64,000 nt of DNA, taken from Arcuatula senhousia. Taxonomy: Eukaryota > Mollusca > Bivalvia > Mytilida > Mytilidae. The notes under the pieces were generated by a model that had not been told where the DNA came from, did no database searches, and worked only from the letters and a program-made list of their open reading frames with translations. Shown here in pieces: positions 9,867 to 20,481 of this stretch. The translations under genes and the position numbers were made by a program. The stretch is taken from assembly GCA_963971305.1 (NCBI GenBank), contig OZ020307.1, positions 62,927,702 through 62,991,701 on the forward strand. Reading direction: 5' to 3'. Each line of letters begins with the position of its first letter. Position 1 is the stretch's first letter.

Positions 9867-11385
9867 AGCCTAAGACAACCTTGCTATCAGAGTAATAGTG
9901 GCAATTACTACGATCGATGTTTAGATGAGAACATATGGAATCGCCTAGTTCACTAGCTAAGACGGCTGCGCAGAGCTTAAGTCTGGGAATAGTGTGTCCC
10001 TTAAGGGGAGCTAACTTGGACTTTGCCATCAGAAAACCAACAGATATTGATCCTGTTTGATCAAAAGATTTCAAAAAGGCAATGGCTGAGATAGCTTTCT
10101 CTGAAGCATCACTAAAGATGTGAATTTGAATGTCTTGACATAATGATAGCGATGACGGAATGATCATTCGAGGTATTTCAAAGCGGCCAAAAGACAACAA
10201 GGCTTTATACCAAGTAATCCATTTCACCTCATGATCTGTTGAAAGTTCATCATCCCAATCGGTTCCCGGTGGAACAATCTCTCTAAGTAGAATTTTACCA
10301 CTTATGCTTAAGGGTGCAATGAAACCTAGTGGGTCAAAAAGACTGTTTATGGTAGAAAGGATGCCTCTACGGGTGACTGGTTTCTCGTTCTCATTGACTG
10401 AAAAGACGAACATGTCAGAGTTTAAGTTCCATGAAAGGCCTAAGCTTCTCTGAGTTGGCAATAAATCGCAGCATAAATCAAGATCTTTCAAATCCTTACC
10501 GAGATCATCAGATGAAAATGCTTTCATAACCTCAATATCGTTAGAGATGATTTTGTGAAATCTAATTTTGCCTTTTTCATGTAAGGCATTCTGAGTTTTA
10601 CGCAGAAGACTAATTGCATCGCTAGCGTGTGGTAGAGAGGCTAAGCCATCATCGACATAGAAGTTGTTGCATACAAAATTACGTACATCACTGTCAGAGT
10701 TTTCAACTGCTTTTCTTATACCATAAGTTGCAATAGCAGGGGATGGTGTATTACCGAAAACGTGAACTGTCATACGGAACTCAATTAAAGGTTTTGAGTA
10801 GTCATTATCTGCATACCAAAAGAATCTAAGGTAATCACGATGCTCATTGGAAACTCGAAATTGGTAGAACATTTGCTCTATGTCACCTGAGAAAGCTACA
10901 GCGTTTTCACGAAATTGCATTAAAATACCAACTAGGCTATTAGTAAGATCTGGCCCGGACATAAGTGTTTGATTGAGTGACGTCCCTTGAAAGACGGCAG
11001 ATGAGTCGAAGACTCCACGGATTTGATCCGGCTTTTTGGGATGATACACCCCAAATAGCGGAAGGTACCAACATTCAGAATTCTCAGGTAGGCTCGGTGC
11101 GACCTCAACTGCTCCACTAGCAAACACTTTGTTCATGAAAGTTTTAAAATGTTCGGCTTTAACAGAGTCTCTACGAAGACTTGAATCTAAAATGAGCGCT
11201 CGCTTCCACGCTAAAGGTCGATTGTTCGGCATAGAGATTTTCACTTTACGAAATGACAAAGGGGCGGACCAGTGACCAGTGTCATCCATTACAACGTGAT
11301 CATTCATTAGTTCTATAAATTGTTTATCCTCAACAGAGAGACCCACCTTATTGTCATCAGGTGTTCGAACAAAGATATCATTAGC
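9867..11385 (-). pseudogene. BEL/Pao pol: reverse transcriptase and RNase H, interrupted
   Basis: Open from the in-frame TAG at 11386-11388 to the PLE-A junction. Visible parts: an N-terminal WSAPLSFR and NRPLAWKRAL segment, RT motif VFDSSAVFQGTSLNQ, GDIEQMFYQFRV, and the catalytic YVDD in NNFYVDDGLASL (near 10646-10660). GFIAPLSISGKILLRE follows, then the RNase H start IHIFSDASEKA (near 10115) and SDSKVVLGY (near 9868-9895), where PLE-A is inserted. The missing RNase H end resumes at 7608. The first Met in the frame is at 11346, but the frame continues upstream toward the protease, consistent with one polyprotein originally. Confidence 0.88.
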
Positions 11386-11517
11386 CTATTTAACTTCGAA
11401 ACTTAGATCGCACAATGGAAATAAAGTACTACGCCCGTCGACAAGAACATTTGTCTTACGTACTATAGCTGGTGGTAAATGTACTTTGCCTAAACAGACC
11501 TCTCCAATTACAACCTA
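11386..11517 (-). pseudogene. Gag-protease/pol junction with two in-frame TAG codons
   Basis: Between TAG 11515-11517 and TAG 11386-11388 lie 42 sense codons in the same frame as both neighbours (VVIGEVCLGKVHLPP...), which look like normal BEL/Pao polyprotein. Both breaks are simple nonsense codons without indels. They may be decay, or the first could be a readthrough site separating gag-protease from pol; one copy cannot decide. Confidence 0.7.
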
Positions 11518-13941
11518 TCCTAAGGGTAATTGTTGTGCAAACGGTTTTCCTTGACCCCCTAAAACTTGATTCAGGATATGGTGCACATCCGGAACGTCAC
11601 GACCTATCAAAAGTTCAACTCTTGCGTTGGGATCTAAACAAGGTAAGTATTCGGCGATTTGATGAAGGTGTGGGTGAGCACGTGCTACATCAGGTGTCGG
11701 AATTTCAAGTAGCTCATTCGGTATCGAATCGCATTCTATTACATCACTAAGATTAAAAGATGTCTTGCCATCAACGGAATCGATTCTAAGATCTGAGCGT
11801 CTACCAGTCATCATATGACTACCGGAACATGAAGACAATGTAAAGTTTGAAGCGGTTCCTCTTATACCAAGGCGATCGAAAAGAGTTGGTGCTGCCAAAG
11901 TACGGTTACTTTGGTCGTCTATAATTGCATATACACGAACAGGGGAAAGCGACTTGTCACTAAATGCATCGACTAATACAGTTTTTCCGCATGAACGGCC
12001 GAAACGATTATCGCCACATAACTCGGTACATGCATTTACAACAGTGCTTTTATTTTGCTCCCCGCCATCAGTTTCTACAGTTTTGTCAAGAGTCTGAGAG
12101 TCTGCGCTTGGTCCAGAAACCTGAGAATTAGCATGCATTGCAGACGAGTGACGGTTACTTTTACACACAGAGCATGAAATGGGTGCCTTACAGTTTCTAG
12201 ATATATGGTCAGTAGCTTCGCAACAACGGAAACAGATACGTTTCTCTTTCAAAAACTTTTGACGATCAGAAAGTGGGCGTTTCCTAAATGCAAAACACTC
12301 ATTCAGACTGTGACCTGCCTTATGTAAAGGACAACGTACAGAGTTCTCTGATTTAAGATCAGTCTTTCTAGTTACAACCTTTGTATTGGATGATTGCTTA
12401 GTACTTTGGTTAGTGTTTGTCTGATTGAAAGCTGGGTCGTTACGGATCTCACACATCTCTTTAACGAACTTTACAAAGTAGGAAAATGGTGGGTAGGATA
12501 TACCTCTAGATTGCTTATATGAAGATGCACGTGTGGCCCATTTATCTTGCAGTGAAAAAGGTAACTTTGATACAATTGGAGCGACCCCTGATGATGAATT
12601 GAAATAACTCAATAATGTTGAACATGCTGGATTAACCATCGCAGATTCTACCTCAGTTAAAATGTCTACTAAATCATACATTTTCTTATTGTCTTTGTTG
12701 TTCAAAGTTGGAAAGTTGTTCAATTTACGCTTTAAAGAATGTTCAATCATTTCAGGTCGACCATACCTTTCTTCAAGCCTTTCCCATATCTGTCTCAAAC
12801 CTCTTGGTGGATCGTGTGCATTAGCAGCTCTAAGCGATCTTGCAAACCTTCTTGACTCAGGTCCCAACCATTTCACCAAAAGATCCATTTCTTCAAAAGG
12901 AGTAATGCCAAGTTCTTTGATTATAGACTGAAAAGAAGCTTTCCAAGACATATAAGTTTCAGGTGAATCATCAAAGTTACTAAATCTAGACAATAGTAAG
13001 TCTTTTCTGAGCATAAATCTGGTTATATCTGACATAACATTGTTCATAGAAGAATCACTATTATTTACTACTTGAGTAGATGATGTAGGTACACTTGTAG
13101 CCATGTTTATAAGATGTGTAGACGTAGGTGGAGGAGGATAATATGTAGGAACTACTGGCTTCGATGTTGAAAATGTATACACAGGCTGAGTAGTTGATTG
13201 CATCTGAACTTTTGAGACAGACGGAGCAGTAACATTTGTAGCGCTAGTGTTAAACTGGACTGAATCACTCACGTTAGTAGTGTTCGACACATAATTATCT
13301 ATATCTAATTGTTCTATGTATTGTTTGACTGACTCTTGTTTATCAACATGTGCAGAGGGTAAATCAAGTTCTTGATCATCATAACCGTCTAGGATCTTAG
13401 CCTCAGTTTCAGTAACAGCTATTATGCTTTCTTGTTTGACAATGTTTAAGTTTGCCTCAATGTCAGCTTTTTGTTTTAAAAGTTCACTTTCTTTTCTAAC
13501 ATAATCAAGACGTACCTTTTCTGCTTCAGTCTTGGCCCTCTTACGACTTGCTGTTGATTTGCTGGATCTACTTACTTGAGACAGCGTCTCGACAATCTCT
13601 CTCTTTATCACCTTTATATTATCTGTCACTTGTCTCACACTACCTATACAGCTGTTGAAATGTTCTTTATGGTCATCTAGTATCTCCAGAGCCTCCTTGG
13701 TGTTCTGTCTTTGAAGGTAGGACTTGTAATCTTCAGATTTCACACAAAACAGTTTGAAATTGTCACTTATGTCTTTCTCCAGTTGTCTAAGATCTTCCAA
13801 AATATCCTTGTCGTTAATTGTAACCATCAAATCTTCTATTTTGACCCAAACTTTGTCACAGATGTCTTTTAGTTTCTCGCTGGTTTCGTCAAAGTTCATC
13901 TTGGCTTTGAATGTCAGTTTACGTAATCGTCTAGTGGACAT
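11515..13941 (-). CDS. BEL/Pao gag and aspartic protease polyprotein
   Basis: 808 codons from ATG at 13941, only about 20 bases inside the 5' LTR, which supports this start. Residues 1-190 are charged and helical, probably coiled coil. Residues 200-300 are Ser/Thr/Pro-rich linker. Residues about 310-470 resemble the DUF1759 gag domain (RKDLLLSRFSNFDDSPETY, LKRKLNNFP). Residues about 535-590 hold Cys/His knuckles (CPLHKAGHSLNECF, CFRCCEATDHISRNC, CSVCKSNRH). An aspartic protease-like DUF1758 region follows, with IDDQSNRTL near residue 670 and ELLIGRDV near the end. The ORF stops at TAG 11515-11517. The product would be the structural protein and protease of the retrotransposon particle. Confidence 0.88.
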   Translation of the reverse strand: MSTRRLRKLTFKAKMNFDETSEKLKDICDKVWVKIEDLMVTINDKDILEDLRQLEKDISDNFKLFCVKSEDYKSYLQRQNTKEALEILDDHKEHFNSCIGSVRQVTDNIKVIKREIVETLSQVSRSSKSTASRKRAKTEAEKVRLDYVRKESELLKQKADIEANLNIVKQESIIAVTETEAKILDGYDDQELDLPSAHVDKQESVKQYIEQLDIDNYVSNTTNVSDSVQFNTSATNVTAPSVSKVQMQSTTQPVYTFSTSKPVVPTYYPPPPTSTHLINMATSVPTSSTQVVNNSDSSMNNVMSDITRFMLRKDLLLSRFSNFDDSPETYMSWKASFQSIIKELGITPFEEMDLLVKWLGPESRRFARSLRAANAHDPPRGLRQIWERLEERYGRPEMIEHSLKRKLNNFPTLNNKDNKKMYDLVDILTEVESAMVNPACSTLLSYFNSSSGVAPIVSKLPFSLQDKWATRASSYKQSRGISYPPFSYFVKFVKEMCEIRNDPAFNQTNTNQSTKQSSNTKVVTRKTDLKSENSVRCPLHKAGHSLNECFAFRKRPLSDRQKFLKEKRICFRCCEATDHISRNCKAPISCSVCKSNRHSSAMHANSQVSGPSADSQTLDKTVETDGGEQNKSTVVNACTELCGDNRFGRSCGKTVLVDAFSDKSLSPVRVYAIIDDQSNRTLAAPTLFDRLGIRGTASNFTLSSCSGSHMMTGRRSDLRIDSVDGKTSFNLSDVIECDSIPNELLEIPTPDVARAHPHLHQIAEYLPCLDPNARVELLIGRDVPDVHHILNQVLGGQGKPFAQQLPLG

Positions 13942-13961
13942 TAACTATCTTTTTACTATTC

Positions 13962-14826
13962 TGTCTGGTACAAACAGATAGCTAACCATTCAGACACAAC
14001 ATAAAAAAGTCAACATTTATTTTAATAAAATGGCCCATGGTACATGGTAAAGTCAATGCATGGTACATGCAAAACAGATAACAAAAGTTGATGACTCCAT
14101 AATTTGTGTGACTTGTTGTTGTGACTCAAAACATGTGGTAAAAAGCTAAAAAAGATGAAACAAAAGAAAAACTATACTAACTGGAAAAATTGAACTTAAA
14201 AAAGTTACAAAAATAAAGTTAACTGAAAACCGAGCACAAAAATACTAAATAATGCACTTTAAACACAAAAATAACTAAATGAAAAGTACATTTAACCTTA
14301 AAAAGTAAAAATAAGAATCTTATATTTACCAAAAATTGAACAAAAGTCAAAATGAAGATGGAAAATCGAAGTTTAACCATTATCTCAAAAAGTATGAAAA
14401 TATACCAAAAATATTTACTTTTATGGAAAAATAAATATACTGATAAATATATAACTCGATGAAAATTGTGGTGCACAATTGCATTCAAGGTGACATTCGA
14501 AAGTAAACAGGAAACAGGAACAGGAAATCGATACAAATTGAAAGTGAAAGTTACAATCAAACACATCTTAAGTCAAAAATTAGAACATTCTATAAATATA
14601 CAATGGTGTGTCACAAATTAGAACATGACTATAAATATGTAAATCTAAATATAGAAATCAAAAGTACCAAAATATAATAACAACAAGGTCAAAAATAAGA
14701 ACAAACATACTACTGAAATAGTCTAAATAGAAAATTTACAGAATAGAAATAAACTGCATAAGTTTCATGAAAATCATTATCTAAAGAGTATAATGACCAT
14801 AATTAAAATGAATTTTGGACATGACA
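13962..14826 (-). repeat. 5' LTR of the BEL/Pao element
   Basis: 865 bp, the partner of 4781-5708. It carries a 63-bp deletion between 14440 and 14441 relative to that LTR and only about two substitutions noticed by eye. TG...CA ends are present. I found no clear tRNA primer-binding site in the roughly 20 bases between this LTR and the gag ATG. Confidence 0.88.
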
Positions 14827-15530
14827 TACCAAGTTTCATCAATCTAGGATTAAAGTTCTTGTAATATGGAGGTGACATTGCTATTATATGTACTTTTAAA
14901 ATTTGTCAAAGACACTAAACCGGAACGTCAAGATCAAAAGTGGGGAGGCATTTCTGCTAAGCTATTACTACCGCATATGCACACGAAGTTTCATCAGCCT
15001 AGGATTTACAGTCTTGAGAAAGAGATGTGCTCGCAAAACTTTTACATTGCTATTACATGTATTGTAAATTTTTAAGGTCACTCTACCGGAAAATCAAGAT
15101 AAAGGTCGAAAGATGGGATACAGCTGTGTTAAGGTTCTTCTGGTATAAACAATGCATGCGTACTTAGCTTCATCGATCTAGGACTTACAATTTTTTTTAA
15201 ATATGTAGATGATCATAAAATTTTAACATGGCTATTATATGGTTTGAAAATTGCACAAGTCGCTCACCTTAAAAATCAAGGCAAATGTCAAAAGATTTGG
15301 TTGCAACTGTCCTAAGCTACTACTGCGGCATATGCATATCAAGTTTCATCAACCTAAGACTTATAAATCTCGAGATATGGAGGTGCTTGCAAAAACCTTA
15401 ACATTGCTATTTTATGTATTGAAAATTGTTAGAATTATTCAACCGGAAAATCAAGGTCAAGGTCAACAGATGGGGACGAAATTTTGCTTCGATATCAAAT
15501 GCACAAAAATAAAGGATGGATTTAGTTCAC
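14827..15530 (+). repeat. Degenerate ~170-bp tandem array
   Basis: Four diverged units recognisable by AAGTTTCATCA.CCTAGGA at about 14830, 14986, 15166 and 15340. Each is followed by a TATGGAGGTG-like segment, a CATTGCTATTA segment and an ACCGGAAAATCAAGGTCAA-like segment. Spacing is about 155-180 bp. The BEL/Pao element is inserted at its left edge. No protein is encoded. Confidence 0.7.
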
Positions 15531-16500
15531 TTTAGTTAATAGGGTAAAGGAAAGATACAGTAAGGCCCATATTTGGCCACCTGTCAGACTGAAAAGTTGA
15601 GCATTGAGAGAAAAGTCCAATTGTTATCCAATAAATCAAATTAATGATAAATCATGTACAACCCAATTTCTAAGAATATTGCATGTTAATTCCTTAAAAT
15701 CCCATGTCAAATATTACATTTTTTAACAATTTTTGCCGAATTGGCTGAAAATAGCAAAAGTATTTACTATAAATCAGTTGAAAAATCAATGGTCTATGTT
15801 GATGCTGGCAATCAAAAATAACAAAATAATCATGAAAAAATGACAGTTTTCTCTAAGCTGGTTATTTTTGCCCCCTTTTATGGCCTCTATATTTATAAAC
15901 AATACTAGCTGTAGTTACAACGGTCAACCATCTAAATTTAAAACTTTTATGATACTTTTATTATTTACATTGATTTTTTTTCCTTGAAGTAGGTGGGGCA
16001 TAAAATGGCCCTTATTATACATTTTCCTTTAAAAAAAGTTATGTAAAGCTTACAGTAGAAGATAATGGGATGTGGAATAAGTGTAAGAGACATAACCTAC
16101 AATATTTAAAAAATCAATAAAGGAAAACAGCTAGTAGCCTTCAATGTGACCAGATTTCGCTTCTTGCAGTTTTGCAATTTGTGCTGGATTGAAAAAAAAA
16201 ACATCATATGATTCAAGCACAATCCTCAAGTGTCAATGAAAGACCATCTTCTTGACAAAAAACAAATAACAGAAATTCGACTAATACAAACATCAGCTTT
16301 GATAAAGGACTTTTGCTTAGGACAGGCACACTTGATCACTGTAATGCTCAAAAAATGACAAAAGTCAATTAACATTAAAAGCAAGTACAAAAAAATATAT
16401 ATTTCTTCTAAACAGGCTAAATTCAAAGATTTTAATAAAATGATCATTTTAGCCCGCTCCGGTACCAACACTTTTTTGTTGGAGAACACATCAAAGCTTT
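15531..16500 (-). repeat. R3 repeat copy interrupted by a MITE
   Basis: Matches R3 on both sides of an insertion: TTTAGTTCACTTTAGTTAA...AGGGTAA at 15520-15545, then AGTTATGTAAAGCTTACAGT, the GTGTAAGAGACATAACC segment, TCAAGCACAATCCTCAAGTG and AAGGACTTTTGCTTAGGAC up to about 16325, with weaker matches beyond. It is the same strand and arrangement as 4064-4690. Confidence 0.65.
15545..16032. mobile_element. MITE with ~30-bp imperfect TIRs inside R3
   Basis: About 485 bp beginning AAAGGAAAGATACAGTAAGG and ending with an inverted counterpart whose reverse complement reads AAAGGAAAATGTATAATAAG. The right edge is TTAA and the left edge is GTAA, suggesting a TTAA target duplication with one change. 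No ORF, so non-autonomous. Confidence 0.6.
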
Positions 16501-17440
16501 AAATTATCCGTTTAAATTTCAAAATTGTCTAAACCCAATGGTTCTTCCTACCCAAGACATAGGTTGGTGATCTTTGTAATACAGTACACCAAGAGACTTT
16601 CTGTGACTGAACACTGACATAGACATAAAACGTCCCTTAGACCTACGACCACTGACAGAACACCACTAAGTCAGACCTACAAAGGTTTAATCCTTTAGAT
16701 GTTTTCTTGTCATAAAAATTGCCTGTTGCAATTCTATACAATGTAGCTCATTGCATGTACAGGTAAATATTTTATCAAGAAAAGTTGGACCATCTGGGGT
16801 TTTATGAACCCTAGTTAGACCAACTAATGTAAGGAATTAGTCATTACCACCAAAAAGAGTGGGAATGTCTATGTCAGTGTTCAGTCATGGAAAGTCTCTT
16901 TGTGTACTGTAATTTGTTTCCTCAGTTTGGTATTTTTGGTTTTACTGTTCTATGCTCTTCATAATCATAAAGTGTTTAGCATTTTCAGTATGTTTGGTAG
17001 AGCCACTCTGATGAATCTTGAATAGACGAAACGCGAGTCAGGCGTAGGAAAATTTATTGTCTGGAACTTTGTTGTCATTTTTATTTCGAACATCCGTGAA
17101 GGTTAGCACTGCTGGTGGAGTTTTAATTCCCCGAAGTTCGCTCGCTTGTGTTGGGGAATACATCAAAGCTTTAAATTATCCGTTAAATTTTCAAAAGTGT
17201 CTAAACCCTAAGGTTTTTTTTTTACCCCAGACATAGGTTGATCATCTTAGTTATAATTTGGTTCATCAGTTTGGTATTTTTGGTTTTACTGTCCTATGCT
17301 CTTCATGATCATAAAGTGATTGACATTTTCAATATGTTTGGTAGAGCGCCTCTGATGAGTCTTGAATAGACGAAATTCGCGTCAGGCGTAGCAAAATTTA
17401 TTGTCTGGAACTTTGTTGTCATTTTTATTTTATAACTTTT
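16482..17440 (+). repeat. R4 repeat, tandem dimer
   Basis: Two copies of a ~300-bp sequence: AACACATCAAAGCTTTAAAT, CCAGACATAGGTTG, GGTATTTTTGGTTTTACTG, GATGAATCTTGAATAGACGA, GTCAGGCGTAG, TTTATTGTCTGGAACTTTG. The first copy (16482-17085) is split by the MITE at 16582-16909; the second is at 17155-17430. An inverted copy lies at 39490-39750 and a short piece at 26730-26790. The class is unknown to me. Confidence 0.75.
16582..16909. mobile_element. Tc1/mariner-type MITE with 44-bp TIRs
   Basis: 328 bp with long terminal inverted repeats: left end CAGTACACCAAGAGACTTTC, right end as reverse complement CAGTACACAAAGAGACTTTC, continuing into ACTGAACACTGACATAGACA in both. It is flanked by TA at 16580-16581 and 16910-16911. 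Comparison with the second R4 copy shows that the flanks join cleanly without it. No ORF. Confidence 0.85.
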
Positions 17441-17830
17441 ATTCAATAAAGTTTAAACCAGTTTTTAATGTCAAAAGGATGGTTTTGAATTTATTTGATT
17501 TATAAACATCATAACCGTAGAAATCGGGATGGGATATTCCCTTTACTACAAAGAATCGAGGAAATAAAGAATAGATATTTATGAAAAACTCATTTAAAGG
17601 ATTTTTCTAATTTATGGTAATGCTATCCTTGGTTTAGCATTTTTTCTGTAATATTTATTAAAATATCCTATTTTAGTGTGTATGTTTCTGTTGATAGTAA
17701 GCACATCTCTAAGCGGACACCAAGTGCCCCCGAGAGTGCATAGCTCAATGGCAAGGTCCCGCGATAAGGAAAATCATAGTCAACCATTACTCTTTCATGT
17801 CCTCTTAAAATATTCATATCAAGAAGGAAC
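17441..17830. other. Unannotated DNA
   Basis: AT-rich, with no gene or shared repeat recognised before the start of the PLE-B similarity. Confidence 0.4.
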
Positions 17831-17831
17831 A

Positions 17832-18880
17832 TGAAAAGTTACCATATTTGAATTGGATACCCAAACTTCACAAAAATCCATACAAAGAAAGGTATATAGC
17901 TGGATTTTCATCATGTTCAACAACAGAGCTGTCCGTTCAACTTACCAAAATTTTATCTGCTGTCAAAGAAAGACAACAAGCATACTGTGAAACTATTTAT
18001 AATCGCAGTGGAATCAACTCCATGTGGATTTTAAAGAACTCAAAAGATTTATTAGATAATTTCGAATCTCGGTCATTGTCCGAGGTTCATTCTTTGACAA
18101 CTTTCGATTTTTCAATTTTGTACACCACATTGCCACACGAAAAGCTAAAGTGTCGCCTAAAAAACTTCTCGAAAAGGCTTTTTCTAATTCTAGGTACTTT
18201 ATTGTTATAGGTTACAATTCTACATATTTTTCCAAAACATCTTATAAAGATAAAATCTTTTACACATTGGACCAAGTTTGTAGTATGGTTGATTTCCTAA
18301 TTGACAACATATTTGTCACATTTGGAGGAGAATTTTTTTCAGTTACAAATTGGCATTACAACGGGCACACATTGTGCTCCTTTCCTTGCCGATTTGTTTT
18401 TATACACTTACGAGACTGAATTTCTTCAAGAACTCGTTAAGAACAAGAACATGAAAGAGAAAATGTCCTTTAATCTTACTGTCAGATATATCGACGATGT
18501 CCTTTCTGTAAACAACACTTCATTTGGTAGATGGATTCCTTTGATATATCCTCCAGAGTAAGAGATTAAGGAAACCACCGAATCCAATTGCTTCACATCG
18601 TTCTTAGATTTGCATCTCGAATATGACAAAGATGGTAATCTCAGTACAAACACTAACGATAAAAGAGACGACTTTAATTTTCAAATTATTAATTTCCCTA
18701 ACCCTAAAAGCAATAAACCTACCTCACCTGCTTACGATTTTTATATTTCACAACTTTTCACAACTTATTAGATATGCCAGGGCTAGTAAAAAAATTTGTG
18801 ATTTTTTGATACGTCACCACTGTCTCCGTGACCAACTCTTAGACCAAGGCTACAAGAAAATGCGTCTCGTACGATCTTTA
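17832..18880 (+). pseudogene. PLE-B reverse transcriptase, frameshifted
   Basis: Pieces in changing frames carry LNWIPKLHKNPYKERYIAGF, NRSGINSMWILKNSKDLLDN, TFDFSILYTTLPHEKLK, then after a shift near 18170 GYNSTYFSKTSYKDK and FLIDNIFVTFGG. A further shift near 18330 precedes IGITTGTHCAPFLADLFLYT and VRYIDDVLSVNN (YIDD near 18490), and a TAA falls at 18559. At least two frameshifts and one nonsense codon make it non-functional. The motifs parallel those of PLE-A, but the sequence is a distinct family. Confidence 0.8.
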
Positions 18881-18883
18881 ATC

Positions 18884-19179
18884 GATCTCTCAGATGAGTG
18901 CAGATGTTGGTTTGACATAGGGTGTTGTTTTGTCTTCCTTTACCGGATTGGACACGCCAAATGGACTATTGGCAACGCAAACTGCTTACTCTTCCGGAGC
19001 ACCTAAGTTCACTCTTGTTTCGACTGGAGTTCGCGTTGTTGATTGATATTTAGTTATTTTGTGTTTCCATGTTTTACATGTTGTCTGTTTTTGTCCCGTT
19101 CTTGTTGGTGTTTACTGGTTTTGTATCTGCCCTTTCGGACTTTTGACATTCGGATACCCCATTGGTACCTCTGTTTCTT
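18884..19179 (+). mobile_element. PLE-A short copy inserted in PLE-B
   Basis: About 295 bp from CGATCTCTCAGATGAGTGCA to CCTCTGTTTCTTT: the last codons of the PLE-A RT and its 3' tail, with a small internal deletion near 18975. The PLE-B sequence on the two sides (GTACGATCTTTA and AAACAAATTTTCCTTCG) is contiguous in the copy at 46110-46140, proving an insertion. Confidence 0.82.
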
Positions 19180-19540
19180 TCTAAACAAATTTTCCTTCGT
19201 TATCAGCCACTGGTGGAAAAGTTTAAAATTCAGTTGAACGTTTTGGTTTGTGATTGTTTTGATTAGTGTTTTGCTGGTTGTTGTACTGAAATGATCATCT
19301 TGTCTTCACAACCGTGTTGCGGTGTGTGTTACTACCGGTCAATAGGATCACAATGGAAGAGGGAGGTTTGGTGCGCCATAAAGCCTGGTTTAACTCACAA
19401 TTTCCTTTGAAATACCTGTACCAAGTCAGGACTATTGCGATCTTCATTTTTCCGGTATGTTTTCCTTGTTTTGTCTCGTCTTATGGACATTTGAGATTGA
19501 TTTTCAAAGTTCGGTAATTTTGTTATTACCTTTATTTGCC

Positions 19541-19836
19541 TAATGCTGAAATTGATTTTTCTTCGTCCAGATTTGCAATTCAAACTTGGTTACAAGTGAG
19601 GCATGAATATTTATTAAAATGCTTCTAAAATTAAATTTTGTGATTTGAAACCTGGAGGATTTTTTTAAATAATAGTAGGGCAAGTATTAATAGCTACGTA
19701 ACTTATTGTGCTTTTCATTTATTTTTGTACATTGCACATAACAATATTTTATAAAGTATTTAAATTTGGAAAAGATGTATATTTATACAACTTGGGTAAA
19801 ATTTACCTATTTGTCCCGACATTGCAAAATTGTCAT
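19541..19836. other. Unannotated DNA
   Basis: AT-rich. No gene or shared repeat recognised. Confidence 0.4.
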
Positions 19837-20273
19837 GGAAGTAAGAATCGGACGAGCTTCCAAGTAACTACCAAATCACCTGAATTTAAACACAGCGCAA
19901 ACGATCAGCAAGCTACGACAGGACTTGGATACATGCAGAATATACGGAAAGATAATGGCTGCCCAAAAGAGGAGAAGATTCATCGAAAAGATAGACGAGA
20001 ATGAATCAACTACCAAGAAAGTCCATTACATACCACATCATAGCGTGAAGAAGGACTCACCCACAACGCCCATTAGAATTGGTTTCGATTGTCGGGAATC
20101 TTCCAACAAAGCTAGCCTAAATGACTGTCTGAAGTCCATTTCACCAGCCATGAATGAACTTACAACAATTCTAACGGTAATTAGATTGAATATTTATGCA
20201 GTAACCACTGATATCGAGAAAGCTTTTCTTCAAATTGAGTTACACAAAAGTTTAAAAAAATTGACCTTCTAAT
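19837..20273 (+). pseudogene. BEL/Pao reverse transcriptase fragment, second family
   Basis: Contains VHYIPHHSVKKDSPTTPIRI, SLNDCLKSISPAMNELTTIL and TTDIEKAFLQIELHK, the conserved start of a Pao-type RT (fingers to the first catalytic aspartate in TDIEKAF). It is clearly different from the element at 4781-14826, whose equivalent is GDIEQMFYQFRV. It breaks off at 20273, where an R1 repeat begins, and has no LTRs or later domains. Confidence 0.75.
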
Positions 20274-20274
20274 G

Positions 20275-20385
20275 TTTTGATATATATACTACTGATGACA
20301 GGTTACTCCTTGACAAATCGATATAAAGCATATCCAAATAAACTGTTTATACCCGCGTTTATGTATTTGTAATTTAGACTTTTTA
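20275..20385 (+). repeat. R1 repeat fragment
   Basis: Matches the right part of R1 (ACTACTGATGACAGGTTACT, AAAGCATATCCAAATAAAC, CGTTTATGTATTTGTAATTT). It directly abuts the broken end of the BEL/Pao RT fragment. Confidence 0.65.
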
Positions 20386-20481
20386 CTCCAAGGTGTGTAC
20401 GATATGTCAATTGTGCAGCTATGGTAGGGACTATGAGTACTTCTATTGGTAGAGTCTTCATTTTTTCGGTCTTGATATTAA

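Larger units (their letters stand above)
4781..14826 (-). mobile_element. BEL/Pao LTR retrotransposon, nearly complete
   Basis: Two LTRs flank an internal region that reads, on the minus strand, gag (with DUF1759-like and zinc-knuckle parts), aspartic protease, reverse transcriptase, RNase H and integrase, which is the BEL/Pao order. The polyprotein frame is interrupted by two in-frame TAG codons (11515-11517 and 11386-11388) and by a whole PLE-A element at about 7612-9866. No frameshift was seen in the BEL/Pao parts. The LTRs are almost identical apart from one 63-bp deletion, so the insertion is young. I could not find a matching target-site duplication: the left flank ends TTATTC and the right flank begins TACCAA. 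Confidence 0.9.
17832..19540 (+). mobile_element. PLE-B retroelement, decayed, with PLE-A inserted
   Basis: An RT-coding part (17832-18880) and a 3' tail (19181-19540) belong to PLE-B, as shown by the copy at 45416-46500, where the two are contiguous. The 3' tail ends with the family terminus GTAATTTTGTTATTACCTTT. A short PLE-A piece (18884-19179) lies exactly between them. The 5' end is truncated within the RT. Confidence 0.8.
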
